Source of the DNA: an uncultured Acetatifactor sp.
GTDB taxonomy: Bacteria > Bacillota > Clostridia > Lachnospirales > Lachnospiraceae
Length of the DNA: 64,000 bases
NCBI GenBank assembly: GCA_910584375.1
Contig: CAJUAH010000004.1
Span: forward strand, 72,236 to 136,235
Direction of reading: 5' to 3'
This document shows, one piece after another, positions 8,273-14,976 of the stretch. Made by a program: the position numbers and the translations under genes. The notes beneath the pieces are model-generated. The model was not told where the DNA came from, ran no database searches, and saw only the letters and a program-made list of their open reading frames with translations. Numbering within the stretch: the stretch's first letter is position 1; every line of letters begins with the position of its first letter.

Positions 8273-10018
8273 ATGACGCATAAAGAAAAGGCCATTGAAC
8301 TCCTGAAAAAGAAATACCACTGTTCTCAGGCGCTTTTGGGGGCGTTTGCGGGAGATTTCGGCCTGGATCTGAAGACTGCTTTCAGGATCAGCACCTGTTT
8401 TGGAAGCGGTATGCGGCAGGGGACGACCTGCGGCTGCATCACCGGCGGCCTGTTGGTGCTGGGGCTGGCCTTTGGCTTTGCCGACCCGCAGGACAAGGAA
8501 CTGGAGACCTACGGGAACCGCAAGACTGAAGAGTACATAAGGGCATTCCGGGAAAAGATGCAGGGCGACATATACTGCAGGGATATTCTGGGCAAGGATA
8601 TCTCCAAGCCGGAGGAGATGGCGGAGATCCGCCGGGAGGGACTTATCCTGCAAAAGTGCCCCCGGGCTTTTTTTGCCAGCATAGAGATTCTGGAGAAAAT
8701 GCTGGAAGAATACGCGGGCGAGCTGCTCAACGTTGACCTGGAGGAGATCAATATCTCCGAGGATGAGGAGATCCAGGCCATGTTGAAAAATATGAACCGC
8801 AGGCAGGGATTCCGCCGTAATGTGCAGGGTCTGCTGAACGAGACGCACCGAAAAGTGGCTTTTATCCAGTTCGATATCCGCCGTTTTAAGATTATCAACG
8901 ACCTGTATGGAGAGCAGTTTGGCGACGAAGTGTTGTACTGGATCAGGGAACAGTTAAAACGGCTCTGCAACGAGAGACAGTATTTTGTAAATCTGCGCAG
9001 CGATGTGTTTGAGATCGTGACGGAATATGATGAAACTGATAATCTGCGCGACCGCATTGTCATGCTGGAGCGGGAGCTGCGGATGTACAAAGCCGTGAAA
9101 CTCCAATATTCCTGCGGTATATATTTGGTGGAGGACGTAGGGATGGAGCTGCGCCAGATGGAAGACCGGGCGGGGATGGCCCGCAAGGCAGCCAAGAACA
9201 GCCTGGTTTCCGAGGTAGTGTTTTATCAGGAACAATTTAAAGCATCCCTGTACAACCGTAAATTTGTGGAAGACAATATTGACGCCGCCATCCGGGAAGG
9301 GCAGCTGTTGATGTATCTGCAGCCCAAGTACAGCATTTCCCAAAACAGGATCGTCGGGGCGGAGGCCCTGGTGCGCTGGCGGCACCCCCAAAAGGGAATG
9401 ATTTACCCCATGGAATTTTTGCCGGTGATAGAGGAGGACGGATTTATTACCAAGGTGGATTACTATATGTGGGAAAAGGCGGCGGCGTTTTTGTGTCGGT
9501 GCCGGAGCGCGGGGATCGGGGACTGTCCCATATCGGTAAATCTGTCAAGACGGCATCTCCAGGACCGCGAGTTCATGCGGGTGCTGGAGCGTATCGTGGA
9601 AGAAAACGGCGTTGATAAGCGGCTGCTGGAGCTGGAGATCACCGAAACTATGGAGGAGCATGTGAGCCAGGCGGTCAGAGAGATGAAAGAGCAGGGATTT
9701 AAGCTGCTGATGGACGATTTTGGCAGTGGCTATTCTTCCCTGAATATTTTGCTGGAAACGCCCTTTGACGTGCTGAAACTGGATCGCAAGTTCATGGAGA
9801 ATATGATGGTGTCCGACAAGGGAAGACTGATATTGGAACATATCATCACAATGGCGGAACAACTGCATCTGGGTCTGATCGCCGAGGGCGTGGAGACCAG
9901 GGAACAGGTGGAAGTACTGAAACAGATGGGATGCGATCAGGTACAGGGCTATTACTATGCCAAACCCATGCCGGAAGGGGAGTTCTATGGGCTGCTGCTT
10001 GAGAACCGGCATACATAA
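8273..10018 (+). CDS. C_GCAxxG_C_C redox-type domain fused to degenerate GGDEF and EAL domains
   Basis: A 581-residue cytoplasmic protein with an unusual order of domains. Residues 1-140 match the C_GCAxxG_C_C family, with Cys17, Cys42, Cys53, Cys55, Cys102 and Cys129 and the core GSGMRQGTTCGC. Residues about 175-320 are GGDEF-like, but the signature is RSDVF (242-246), so cyclase activity is unlikely. Residues about 335-575 are an EAL domain with the expected metal and substrate residues: Glu364, Asn423, Glu455, Asp481-Asp482, Lys502, Glu538 and Gln558. This predicts a cyclic di-GMP phosphodiesterase. The ATG at 8273 is preferred to the GTG at 8267, which overlaps the GGGAGG ribosome site. 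Redox or metal sensing by the N-terminal domain is inference. Confidence 0.88.
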   Translation: MTHKEKAIELLKKKYHCSQALLGAFAGDFGLDLKTAFRISTCFGSGMRQGTTCGCITGGLLVLGLAFGFADPQDKELETYGNRKTEEYIRAFREKMQGDIYCRDILGKDISKPEEMAEIRREGLILQKCPRAFFASIEILEKMLEEYAGELLNVDLEEINISEDEEIQAMLKNMNRRQGFRRNVQGLLNETHRKVAFIQFDIRRFKIINDLYGEQFGDEVLYWIREQLKRLCNERQYFVNLRSDVFEIVTEYDETDNLRDRIVMLERELRMYKAVKLQYSCGIYLVEDVGMELRQMEDRAGMARKAAKNSLVSEVVFYQEQFKASLYNRKFVEDNIDAAIREGQLLMYLQPKYSISQNRIVGAEALVRWRHPQKGMIYPMEFLPVIEEDGFITKVDYYMWEKAAAFLCRCRSAGIGDCPISVNLSRRHLQDREFMRVLERIVEENGVDKRLLELEITETMEEHVSQAVREMKEQGFKLLMDDFGSGYSSLNILLETPFDVLKLDRKFMENMMVSDKGRLILEHIITMAEQLHLGLIAEGVETREQVEVLKQMGCDQVQGYYYAKPMPEGEFYGLLLENRHT

Positions 10019-10046
10019 TTAATTACATTTTGCATAAAAATTTTAC

Positions 10047-10075
10047 TTGCAATCCAACGCCGTATATGCTAGTAT
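10047..10075 (+). promoter_or_regulatory. Promoter of the first PD-(D/E)XK gene
   Basis: TTGCAA (10047-10052), a 17-base spacer and TAGTAT (10070-10075) preceded by TGC form an extended -10 promoter. The same elements with the same spacing occur at 63019-63047 in front of a homologous gene. Transcription would start near 10082, giving a leader of about 195 bases. Confidence 0.65.
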
Positions 10076-10081
10076 ACTTCT

Positions 10082-10260
10082 AAAGCATATATTTCTTTTC
10101 ACTTTTGATAAGCAAATCACTTTTCAGGATATCAGAAGATCTATGCTTTAAACTCAAACTAATACAATTGAAGAGAGCAGGAGATCTTGGTGTCTGTTTT
10201 TGCCCCTAAGGCCTGACGGTCACGGCGTCAAGGGACGGGCTTTTGTCTGATATCTCCTGC
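10082..10260 (+). promoter_or_regulatory. Structured leader with competing anti-Shine-Dalgarno arm
   Basis: Two long-range stems are visible. AAAGCATA (10082-10089) pairs perfectly with TATGCTTT (10142-10149). GCAGGAGAT (10177-10185) pairs with ATCTCCTGC (10252-10260). The second arm also complements the ribosome site GGGAGG at 10265-10270, so it could either sequester the ribosome site or be held by the upstream arm. Both stems recur in the leader at 63054-63196. A short frame (GTG at 10190, eight codons) lies in the loop. Confidence 0.55.
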
Positions 10261-10275
10261 CCGCGGGAGGTGCGG

Positions 10276-11271
10276 ATGAAAAGAAGAAGAGCGTGGAAAG
10301 GGTTCCTTGCCCCCAAGTCGGATCTGGCGTTCAAGGAGCTGATGCGCAACGAGGACGTGCGCAAGAACTTTATCAGCAGCGTATTGGACATTCCCCTGGA
10401 GGAGATCCAGTCGGTACGCTTGGAGAACACCATACTGAGCAGGCGTGGCAGACAGGAGAAGGAGTGCGTCCTGGACGTTAAGATGCTGCTGAACGGCGAC
10501 CGCAGGATCAATGTGGAGATGCAGATCCGACGCGTGGCCTACTGGGACAAGAGGAGCCTGTATTATCTGGCAAAGATGTACACGGACCCCCTGTTCAGAG
10601 GACACCCGTATGACAGGCTGAAGAAATGCATCGTGATTGACATACTGGATTTCGACTGGGACGATTCCCCGGAGTACCACAGGGTGTACGGCCTGCGGGA
10701 CGAGAAGGGGGAGCTGTATTCAGACCAGTTGGAGATACATATCATCGAGCTGAAAAAGGAGCTGACGGGAGACAGGCTGGACGACTGGATCCGCCTGTTC
10801 CAGATCGGGAGCCGTGAGGAACTGGAGAGTATGCGCAGTGAGAACGCGGGGGTGCAGGCAGCCCTGGAAGAGGTAAAAGCTATGAATCTGTTCAGAATGG
10901 CGAAGTTGAGGTATGAGGAACACCTGAAGAATCAGCGGGATCTATGGGCCATGGAGGTAGCGGCCAAGGAGGACGGCTGGAAGGCAGGCCATGCGGAAGG
11001 CCTTGAGGCGGGCCGCACAGAGGGTCACGCGGAGGGTCGTGCGGAAGGTCACGCAGAGGGCCGCGCGGAAGGTCGCGCGGAAGGTCGCGCGGAGGGTGAG
11101 CTCCAGCATAGCCGTCAGGTTATCTATGACTTTCTGGGGCGTTTGGGCGATATCCCGCGTGATATTCGTCAGCGTATCGAGGAGGAACAGGATCTTGACA
11201 CTTTGAAACGCTGGTATCTGCATGCCCCCCAGATCAACAGTTTCGACGAATTTAGGCGCGATTTGAAATAA
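10276..11271 (+). CDS. PD-(D/E)XK nuclease / putative transposase family protein
   Basis: A 331-residue protein of the PDDEXK_2/Rpn-like group annotated as putative transposase or recombination-promoting nuclease. The core has FLAPKSDLAFKELM at the N-terminus, an Asp in CVLDVKM and the Glu-x-Gln motif in INVEMQIR, matching the D...ExK/Q active site. The C-terminal third has tandem GHAE/GRAE units followed by a helical tail. The ATG is five bases after a CGGGAGG ribosome site; a TTG frame extension to 10243 was not used. The close homologue at 63223 shares the promoter and leader. Actual nuclease or transposition activity is unproven. Confidence 0.85.
   Translation: MKRRRAWKGFLAPKSDLAFKELMRNEDVRKNFISSVLDIPLEEIQSVRLENTILSRRGRQEKECVLDVKMLLNGDRRINVEMQIRRVAYWDKRSLYYLAKMYTDPLFRGHPYDRLKKCIVIDILDFDWDDSPEYHRVYGLRDEKGELYSDQLEIHIIELKKELTGDRLDDWIRLFQIGSREELESMRSENAGVQAALEEVKAMNLFRMAKLRYEEHLKNQRDLWAMEVAAKEDGWKAGHAEGLEAGRTEGHAEGRAEGHAEGRAEGRAEGRAEGELQHSRQVIYDFLGRLGDIPRDIRQRIEEEQDLDTLKRWYLHAPQINSFDEFRRDLK
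11011..11094 (+). repeat. 12-bp codon repeats (GRAE/GHAE units)
   Basis: Seven in-frame 12-base units of the type GGTCGCGCGGAA encode Gly-(Arg/His)-(Ala/Thr)-Glu repeats in the PD-(D/E)XK protein. Units differ at a few bases. Such tails are typical of this family and may change length by slippage. Confidence 0.85.
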
Positions 11272-11289
11272 TTATTTTGTGATTTTGAC

Positions 11290-11318
11290 TTGACAAAGCC
11301 GTAATAACGATATACAAT
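11290..11318 (+). promoter_or_regulatory. Strong promoter upstream of the second PD-(D/E)XK gene
   Basis: TTGACA (11290-11295), a 17-base spacer and TACAAT (11313-11318) form a near-consensus vegetative promoter. Transcription would start near 11325, only about ten bases before an intrinsic terminator-like hairpin. Confidence 0.75.
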
Positions 11319-11334
11319 GTGATTACAAGAGCAC

Positions 11335-11389
11335 AGAGAAAACACGGATTCCCGTTTATTAATGCAGGATCAGTGTTTTCTCTTTTTTT
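11335..11389 (+). terminator. Intrinsic terminator (attenuator) between promoter and gene
   Basis: AGAGAAAACAC (11335-11345) and GTGTTTTCTCT (11373-11383) form a perfect 11-bp stem with a 27-base loop, followed by a run of seven T. It lies between the promoter at 11290 and the start codon at 11439, so most transcripts should stop here unless the stem is prevented from forming. This suggests attenuation or a small RNA of about 65 bases. Confidence 0.7.
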
Positions 11390-11438
11390 ATCATCAAATA
11401 CAGCATCCGATAAACGTATGCGAAAAAGGAGGAAAATC

Positions 11439-12440
11439 ATGAAACGAACAGATCAACCGTACATGCAGGCTACAGGGGTACTGCCCCATTCCCTGGTCAA
11501 CGACTACATGTTCAAGGCCCTGCTGCAAAAAAACCAGGTGGTACTGAAACACCTGATCTGCTCCATGCTGCATTTGCGTCCGGAAGAGGTAGTCAGCGTG
11601 GACCTCAGGAACCCCATTGTACTGGGCAAGTCCCTTGCGGAGGATTTTGACAGCAAGACATTTGTGCTGGATGTCAATGTACTTCTCAACAATCAGGTAT
11701 TGATCAATCTGGAAATGCAGGTTGTAAACTACAAGAACTGGCCGGAGAGGTCGCTGACCTACCTGTGCCGCAATTTTGACCAGCTATCCAGAGGAGAAGA
11801 CTATATCCACGTCAAGCCGGTCGTACATATCGGTTTCCTTGATTTTACACTGTTTAAGGAGTCTCCGGAGTTTTACGCGACCTACAAGATGATGAATGAA
11901 AAAAATCATCAAGTTTATACTGACAAATTCATATTGAGTGTGGTAGACTTAAATCATATAGAACTGGCAACAAGGGAGGATCGGGAGTGGAAGATCGACT
12001 ACTGGGCGTCCCTCTTTAAGGCCACCACATGGGAGGAACTTAAAATGTTAGCGGAACAAAACTCAATATTAGAAGGCGCGGTTGAAACTATATATGAGCT
12101 TACAGCTGACGAGACCGTTCAGGAGCAGTGCAAAGCCAGGGAAAAGCATGTGCGGGAGATGAGAACAGTCCTGACAGAGAAAGAGATGGCTGTACAGGAG
12201 AAAGAGATGGCTGTACAGGAGAAGGAGATGGCCGTACAGGAGAAAGAGATGGCCGTACAGGAGAAAGAGATGGCCATACAGGAGAAAGAGATGGCTATGC
12301 AGGAGAAAGACAAGGCCGTGCAGGAAAAGGAAAAAATATTACAGGAATCTGAGCAGGAAATCGCTCAATTACGTCAAAAGATAGAACAGTTGACCCAGGA
12401 GAACAGGCAGTTACAGGAGCAACGGGTCCCAAAACAATAA
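11439..12440 (+). CDS. PD-(D/E)XK nuclease / putative transposase family protein with coiled-coil tail
   Basis: A 333-residue relative of the Rpn/PDDEXK 'putative transposase' group, only distantly similar to the gene just upstream. The core shows SLVNDYMFKALL at the N-terminus, Asp in FVLDVNV and Glu-x-Gln in INLEMQVV. From about residue 240 it becomes a long predicted coiled coil containing about eight heptads of EKEMAVQ type. The ATG at 11439 has a GGAGG site six bases upstream; an earlier frame start at 11319 lies in the terminator region and is unlikely. It has its own promoter, leader attenuator and downstream terminator, so it is a self-contained unit. Confidence 0.82.
   Translation: MKRTDQPYMQATGVLPHSLVNDYMFKALLQKNQVVLKHLICSMLHLRPEEVVSVDLRNPIVLGKSLAEDFDSKTFVLDVNVLLNNQVLINLEMQVVNYKNWPERSLTYLCRNFDQLSRGEDYIHVKPVVHIGFLDFTLFKESPEFYATYKMMNEKNHQVYTDKFILSVVDLNHIELATREDREWKIDYWASLFKATTWEELKMLAEQNSILEGAVETIYELTADETVQEQCKAREKHVREMRTVLTEKEMAVQEKEMAVQEKEMAVQEKEMAVQEKEMAIQEKEMAMQEKDKAVQEKEKILQESEQEIAQLRQKIEQLTQENRQLQEQRVPKQ
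12177..12323 (+). repeat. 21-bp tandem repeat encoding EKEMAVQ heptads
   Basis: Seven in-frame 21-base units of the form GAGAAAGAGATGGCTGTACAG encode successive EKEMAVQ-type heptads, with an eighth more diverged unit after them. The first units are nearly identical at DNA level, which points to recent expansion. The heptad pattern predicts a coiled coil. Confidence 0.9.
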
Positions 12441-12447
12441 ATGACCG

Positions 12448-12482
12448 AACAGGAGGGCAGAGTAATTTTGCCCTCCTGTTTT
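12448..12482 (+). terminator. Intrinsic terminator after the PD-(D/E)XK gene
   Basis: AACAGGAGGGCA (12448-12459) and TGCCCTCCTGTT (12469-12480) form a perfect stem with a nine-base loop, ending in TTTT. It separates the PD-(D/E)XK gene from the pilus operon. Confidence 0.85.
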
Positions 12483-12571
12483 CGCAACTGACGGGTGCGG
12501 ACAAATGGCAAAACAACGGTTTATAATCACTGTTAATAGGATAATTTTACCCAAAACCATGTTAAAGGCGG

Positions 12572-12600
12572 TTGACTTTTTGTTCAAAATGGAGTATAAC
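12572..12600 (+). promoter_or_regulatory. Promoter of the type IV pilus operon
   Basis: TTGACT (12572-12577), a 17-base spacer and TATAAC (12595-12600). It is the best promoter match in the 331-base gap before pilC. The start site near 12607 leaves a leader of about 165 bases. Confidence 0.65.
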
Positions 12601-12626
12601 TAAGATACAAGAGATATACAAGTATA

Positions 12627-12705
12627 GCATTCTACATATGTAACTTCTGACAGAAAAGAATATGTTGCACAAGCAATAGTGGTGGTGTAGAATGCATCCC
12701 CACCA
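12627..12705 (+). promoter_or_regulatory. Structured leader of the pilus operon (possible pseudoknot)
   Basis: GCATTCTACA (12627-12636) is perfectly complementary to TGTAGAATGC (12686-12695). The second arm lies inside the loop of another hairpin, TGGTGG (12680-12685) with CCACCA (12700-12705). The two pairings can form a pseudoknot or alternate. The position, between promoter and pilC, suggests a regulatory RNA. It does not match the cyclic di-GMP riboswitch consensus sequences I know. Confidence 0.45.
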
Positions 12706-12771
12706 TCTTGCGTCTTTCGGGCAGAGGCGGATATGCCGTATGCATGTACAAATCGAGGTTGGGAGAAATAA

Positions 12772-13986
12772 ATGGCAAGCTACGGATATGAAGCGATAGA
12801 TGCGAGCGGCAAACCGGTCAAAGGCAGCATAGAAGCCGAAAATATGGATAAAGCCAGATCCGATCTTAAGACTCAGGGTCTGACCGTAATGAGTCTGAAA
12901 GAGCAGAGCCTGCTGACCAGAGATATCAATATCGAGATCGGCGGCAAGCCCAAGGCCAGAGACCTCAGCGTGTTCTGCCGTCAGTTTGTCAGTATGATCC
13001 GGGCTGGCGTGACCATCCTGGACGCGTTGCGGATGCTGACAGAGGCCACAGAGAACAAGAAACTGCAAAAAGCCATCAACGAAGTGCGGATCAGCGCCGA
13101 GAAGGGCGAAACTTTAGCCAGCGCCATCGCCGAGCATCCCAAGGTATTCCCGGACTTGATGGTGAACATGGTGGCGGCCGGCGAGGCCTCCGGTAGTCTG
13201 GATAAATCGCTGGAACGTATGGCAGTACAGTTTGAGCGTTCCAACAAGACCAAGTCGCTGGTCAAAAAAGCTATGATGTACCCTATTGTTGTTATCATAG
13301 TGGCAATCATCGTTGTGATTGTCATGCTGGTAAAGGTTATTCCCTCCTATGTGGTCATGTTCGACCAGATGGGGACGGAACTGCCAGGTATAACAAAGGC
13401 GGTGCAGGCGGCCAGCAACTTTATTATAAATAAGTGGTTTATCTTAGTTCCCTGTATTGCAGTGATTGTAGTTGCGATTTCTCAGTTTGCCCGCACAGAT
13501 GCCGGTAAACACTTTTTCGGGAAAGCGGCATTGAGTTTTAAACCAATCAAAAATCTGGTGGTGAAGACAGCGTCGGCTCAGATGTCCCGTACACTGAGCA
13601 CACTCATGGGTTCCGGCGTACCGCTGGTGGAGGCGGTGGAGATCGTATCCAAGACCATGACCAATGTTTACTTTAAGGAAGCGTTGGAGCAGGCGAAAGA
13701 TGATATTATCATCGGACAACCGTTGTCCGTACCGTTACAGCGATGCGGCCTGTTCCCGCCCATGGCATACCATATGATCCGTATCGGTGAGGAGTCCGGT
13801 AATACAGAAGAAATGCTGGATAAACTGGCCGACTATTATGAGGAAGAAGTGGAGATGGCTGTGGCCACGGTGATGGCGGCTATGGAGCCAATGATTATCG
13901 TAGTATTGGCGGGTATTGTGCTGGTACTGGTTGCGGCATGTATGGCGCCTATGCTGACCATGTATGAGGCGCTGGACAGTATGTAA
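12772..13986 (+). CDS. pilC: Type IV pilus inner-membrane platform protein (PilC)
   Basis: A 404-residue GspF/PilC-family protein, the membrane platform that couples the assembly ATPase to pilin insertion. Two GspF domains are visible (about 70-190 and 270-395), the first ending before a membrane segment at about 165-190 (MMYPIVVIIVAIIVVIVMLV) and the last near the C-terminus (PMIIVVLAGIVLVLVAA). The start follows a GGGAG ribosome site. It is the first gene of the operon. The matching ATPase gene is not adjacent but lies at 54833. Confidence 0.95.
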   Translation: MASYGYEAIDASGKPVKGSIEAENMDKARSDLKTQGLTVMSLKEQSLLTRDINIEIGGKPKARDLSVFCRQFVSMIRAGVTILDALRMLTEATENKKLQKAINEVRISAEKGETLASAIAEHPKVFPDLMVNMVAAGEASGSLDKSLERMAVQFERSNKTKSLVKKAMMYPIVVIIVAIIVVIVMLVKVIPSYVVMFDQMGTELPGITKAVQAASNFIINKWFILVPCIAVIVVAISQFARTDAGKHFFGKAALSFKPIKNLVVKTASAQMSRTLSTLMGSGVPLVEAVEIVSKTMTNVYFKEALEQAKDDIIIGQPLSVPLQRCGLFPPMAYHMIRIGEESGNTEEMLDKLADYYEEEVEMAVATVMAAMEPMIIVVLAGIVLVLVAACMAPMLTMYEALDSM

Positions 13987-14011
13987 GTATTGGATGTAAA
14001 AGCGATAGCTT

Positions 14012-14040
14012 TTGACATTATATAAATATGGATATTGTAT
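14012..14040 (+). promoter_or_regulatory. Candidate internal promoter before the pilin genes
   Basis: TTGACA (14012-14017) with a 17-base spacer to TTGTAT (14035-14040). Transcripts would begin near 14046 with the hairpin AGCCCG-tat-CGGGCT. A second TTGACA at 14172 with GATAAC 17 bases on is another candidate. An internal promoter would explain extra expression of the pilins. Confidence 0.4.
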
Positions 14041-14071
14041 TTAGCCCGTATCGGGCTGGAAAGGAGTCAAT

Positions 14072-14143
14072 ATGATATTCAGAAGAGCAGTATCTTCCGC
14101 AGAAATAATCTTGCGGGGGGGGTACAATTACCAGACAACATAA
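14072..14143 (+). CDS. Possible 23-residue leader peptide upstream of the first pilin
   Basis: A 24-codon frame starts with ATG seven bases after an AAGGAG ribosome site, and encodes MIFRRAVSSAEIILRG and seven further residues. It contains a run of eight G (14115-14122). It resembles no pilin and has no recognised domain. It may be a leader peptide or a chance frame; the good ribosome site and its place between promoter and pilin are the only support. Confidence 0.3.
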   Translation: MIFRRAVSSAEIILRGGYNYQTT

Positions 14144-14189
14144 CACCAGAATGGGACATAGGCATTAGGAATTGACAGATAGCCGTGAC

Positions 14190-14289
14190 TAGGCGATAAC
14201 CAAACCGAATCCTTTGCAGATGTCCCAAACCATCAGTGAATGACAGAACCGTTATTCACTATTTGTGCTGAGGACATCAGCTTATCCTA
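14190..14289 (+). promoter_or_regulatory. Nested stem structure in the pilin leader
   Basis: Nested complementary arms are seen: TAG-gc-GATAA (14190-14199) with TTATCCTA (14282-14289), GATGTCC (14219-14225) with GGACATC (14272-14278), and AGTGAAT (14235-14241) with ATTCACT (14254-14260). The inner two are perfect 7-bp stems. This would be a compact 100-base RNA in the 378-base gap before the first pilin. If the TTGACA at 14172 is a promoter, the outermost stem would not be transcribed. Confidence 0.4.
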
Positions 14290-14296
14290 ATTGTAT

Positions 14297-14324
14297 ATCC
14301 ATCCGCTGTAGGGGGCGGGTAGAT
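14297..14324 (+). promoter_or_regulatory. Hairpin close to the first pilin ribosome site, repeated before the second pilin
   Basis: ATCCATCCGC (14297-14306) pairs imperfectly with GCGGGTAGAT (14315-14324). A related hairpin with TTATCCACCT (14905-14914) and GGGTGAATAA (14928-14937) precedes the second pilin. The following bases up to the start codon, including AAAGGAGAG, are also similar, so the two genes share a leader block and may have arisen by duplication. Confidence 0.45.
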
Positions 14325-14364
14325 AGAATAAAACAATTATCTTAAGGCAAAGGAGAGATTCATT

Positions 14365-14823
14365 ATGAGAAAGAAAATGGATAACAAAGGTTTTTCCCTG
14401 GTAGAGTTGATTATCGTTATCGCTATCATGGCAGTGCTGATTGGCGTTTTGGCGCCCCAGTATTTGAAATATGTGGAAAAATCCAGAAAGTCTGCGGATC
14501 TTGATACATTGGATAATTTTATCTCGGCAGTTGAGATTTATTCGGCAGACCCGGATAATTCGATTGTAACAGGCCAGATTAAAATTGCAGCTACTGGAGT
14601 GGTTACCGCAGATACAGATGTAGTGGCTGCTTTGGTTGATGCAGGCTTGGCACAGACTGGTGCTACGAATACGACAACATTGGCAACATTAAGGAGCACT
14701 ACATATAAGGTGGCAGGAACGATATCGTTTAGTGCAACAGGAGTGACAGTTACTCAATCGGGCACTACATTAGCTACTGATTTGGGTCGTGCAGGAGCTC
14801 CGGCGGCAAGTCCGGCTCCTTAA
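14365..14823 (+). CDS. Type IV pilin (major-type, first copy)
   Basis: A 152-residue prepilin. The short basic leader MRKKMDNKG is followed by the cleavage site G/FSLVEL with Glu5 and a hydrophobic N-terminal helix (IIVIAIMAVLIGVLAP), the class III signal processed by PilD. The rest is rich in Thr, Ala and Val and ends in a Pro-Ala-rich tail (PAASPAP); no cysteines are present. It lies behind a long structured leader, and a strong nested hairpin follows its stop codon, so it is probably highly expressed. It resembles the second pilin in the signal region, less so afterwards. Confidence 0.93.
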   Translation: MRKKMDNKGFSLVELIIVIAIMAVLIGVLAPQYLKYVEKSRKSADLDTLDNFISAVEIYSADPDNSIVTGQIKIAATGVVTADTDVVAALVDAGLAQTGATNTTTLATLRSTTYKVAGTISFSATGVTVTQSGTTLATDLGRAGAPAASPAP

Positions 14824-14893
14824 TTCGGGCAAGTAAAGTGATAAAGACATAGCAGTTTTATAGACTAATCCTTTATCAATTACCGTCCCGAAT
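14823..14893 (+). promoter_or_regulatory. Nested hairpin directly after the first pilin gene
   Basis: ATTCGGG (14823-14829) pairs with CCCGAAT (14887-14893), enclosing TGATAAAG (14839-14846) with CTTTATCA (14871-14878). Both stems are perfect. There is no T-run, so partial termination or protection of the upstream pilin mRNA is more likely than full termination. Confidence 0.5.
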
Positions 14894-14976
14894 CGCAAAA
14901 AGAATTATCCACCTGCGTGTAGGGACGGGGTGAATAAGATAAATAAAAATCTTATAAGGTAAAGGAGAGGTTTATT

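Noticed and set aside
8795..9260. Active diguanylate cyclase
   Set aside because: The GGDEF signature is replaced by RSDVF and the expected Glu is missing, so only the EAL part is credited with activity.
12177..12323. Tandem repeats that could suggest a CRISPR array (also 11011, 26843 and 63922)
   Set aside because: Units are contiguous without spacers, in frame and code for regular peptide repeats; no cas genes are nearby.
12601..12771. Cyclic di-GMP riboswitch of class I or II in front of pilC
   Set aside because: The conserved core bases I know for either class are not present; only generic structure is claimed.
14115..14122. Phase-variable pilin controlled by the run of eight G
   Set aside because: The run lies in a short doubtful frame, not in the pilin gene; no alternate frame leads into the pilin.
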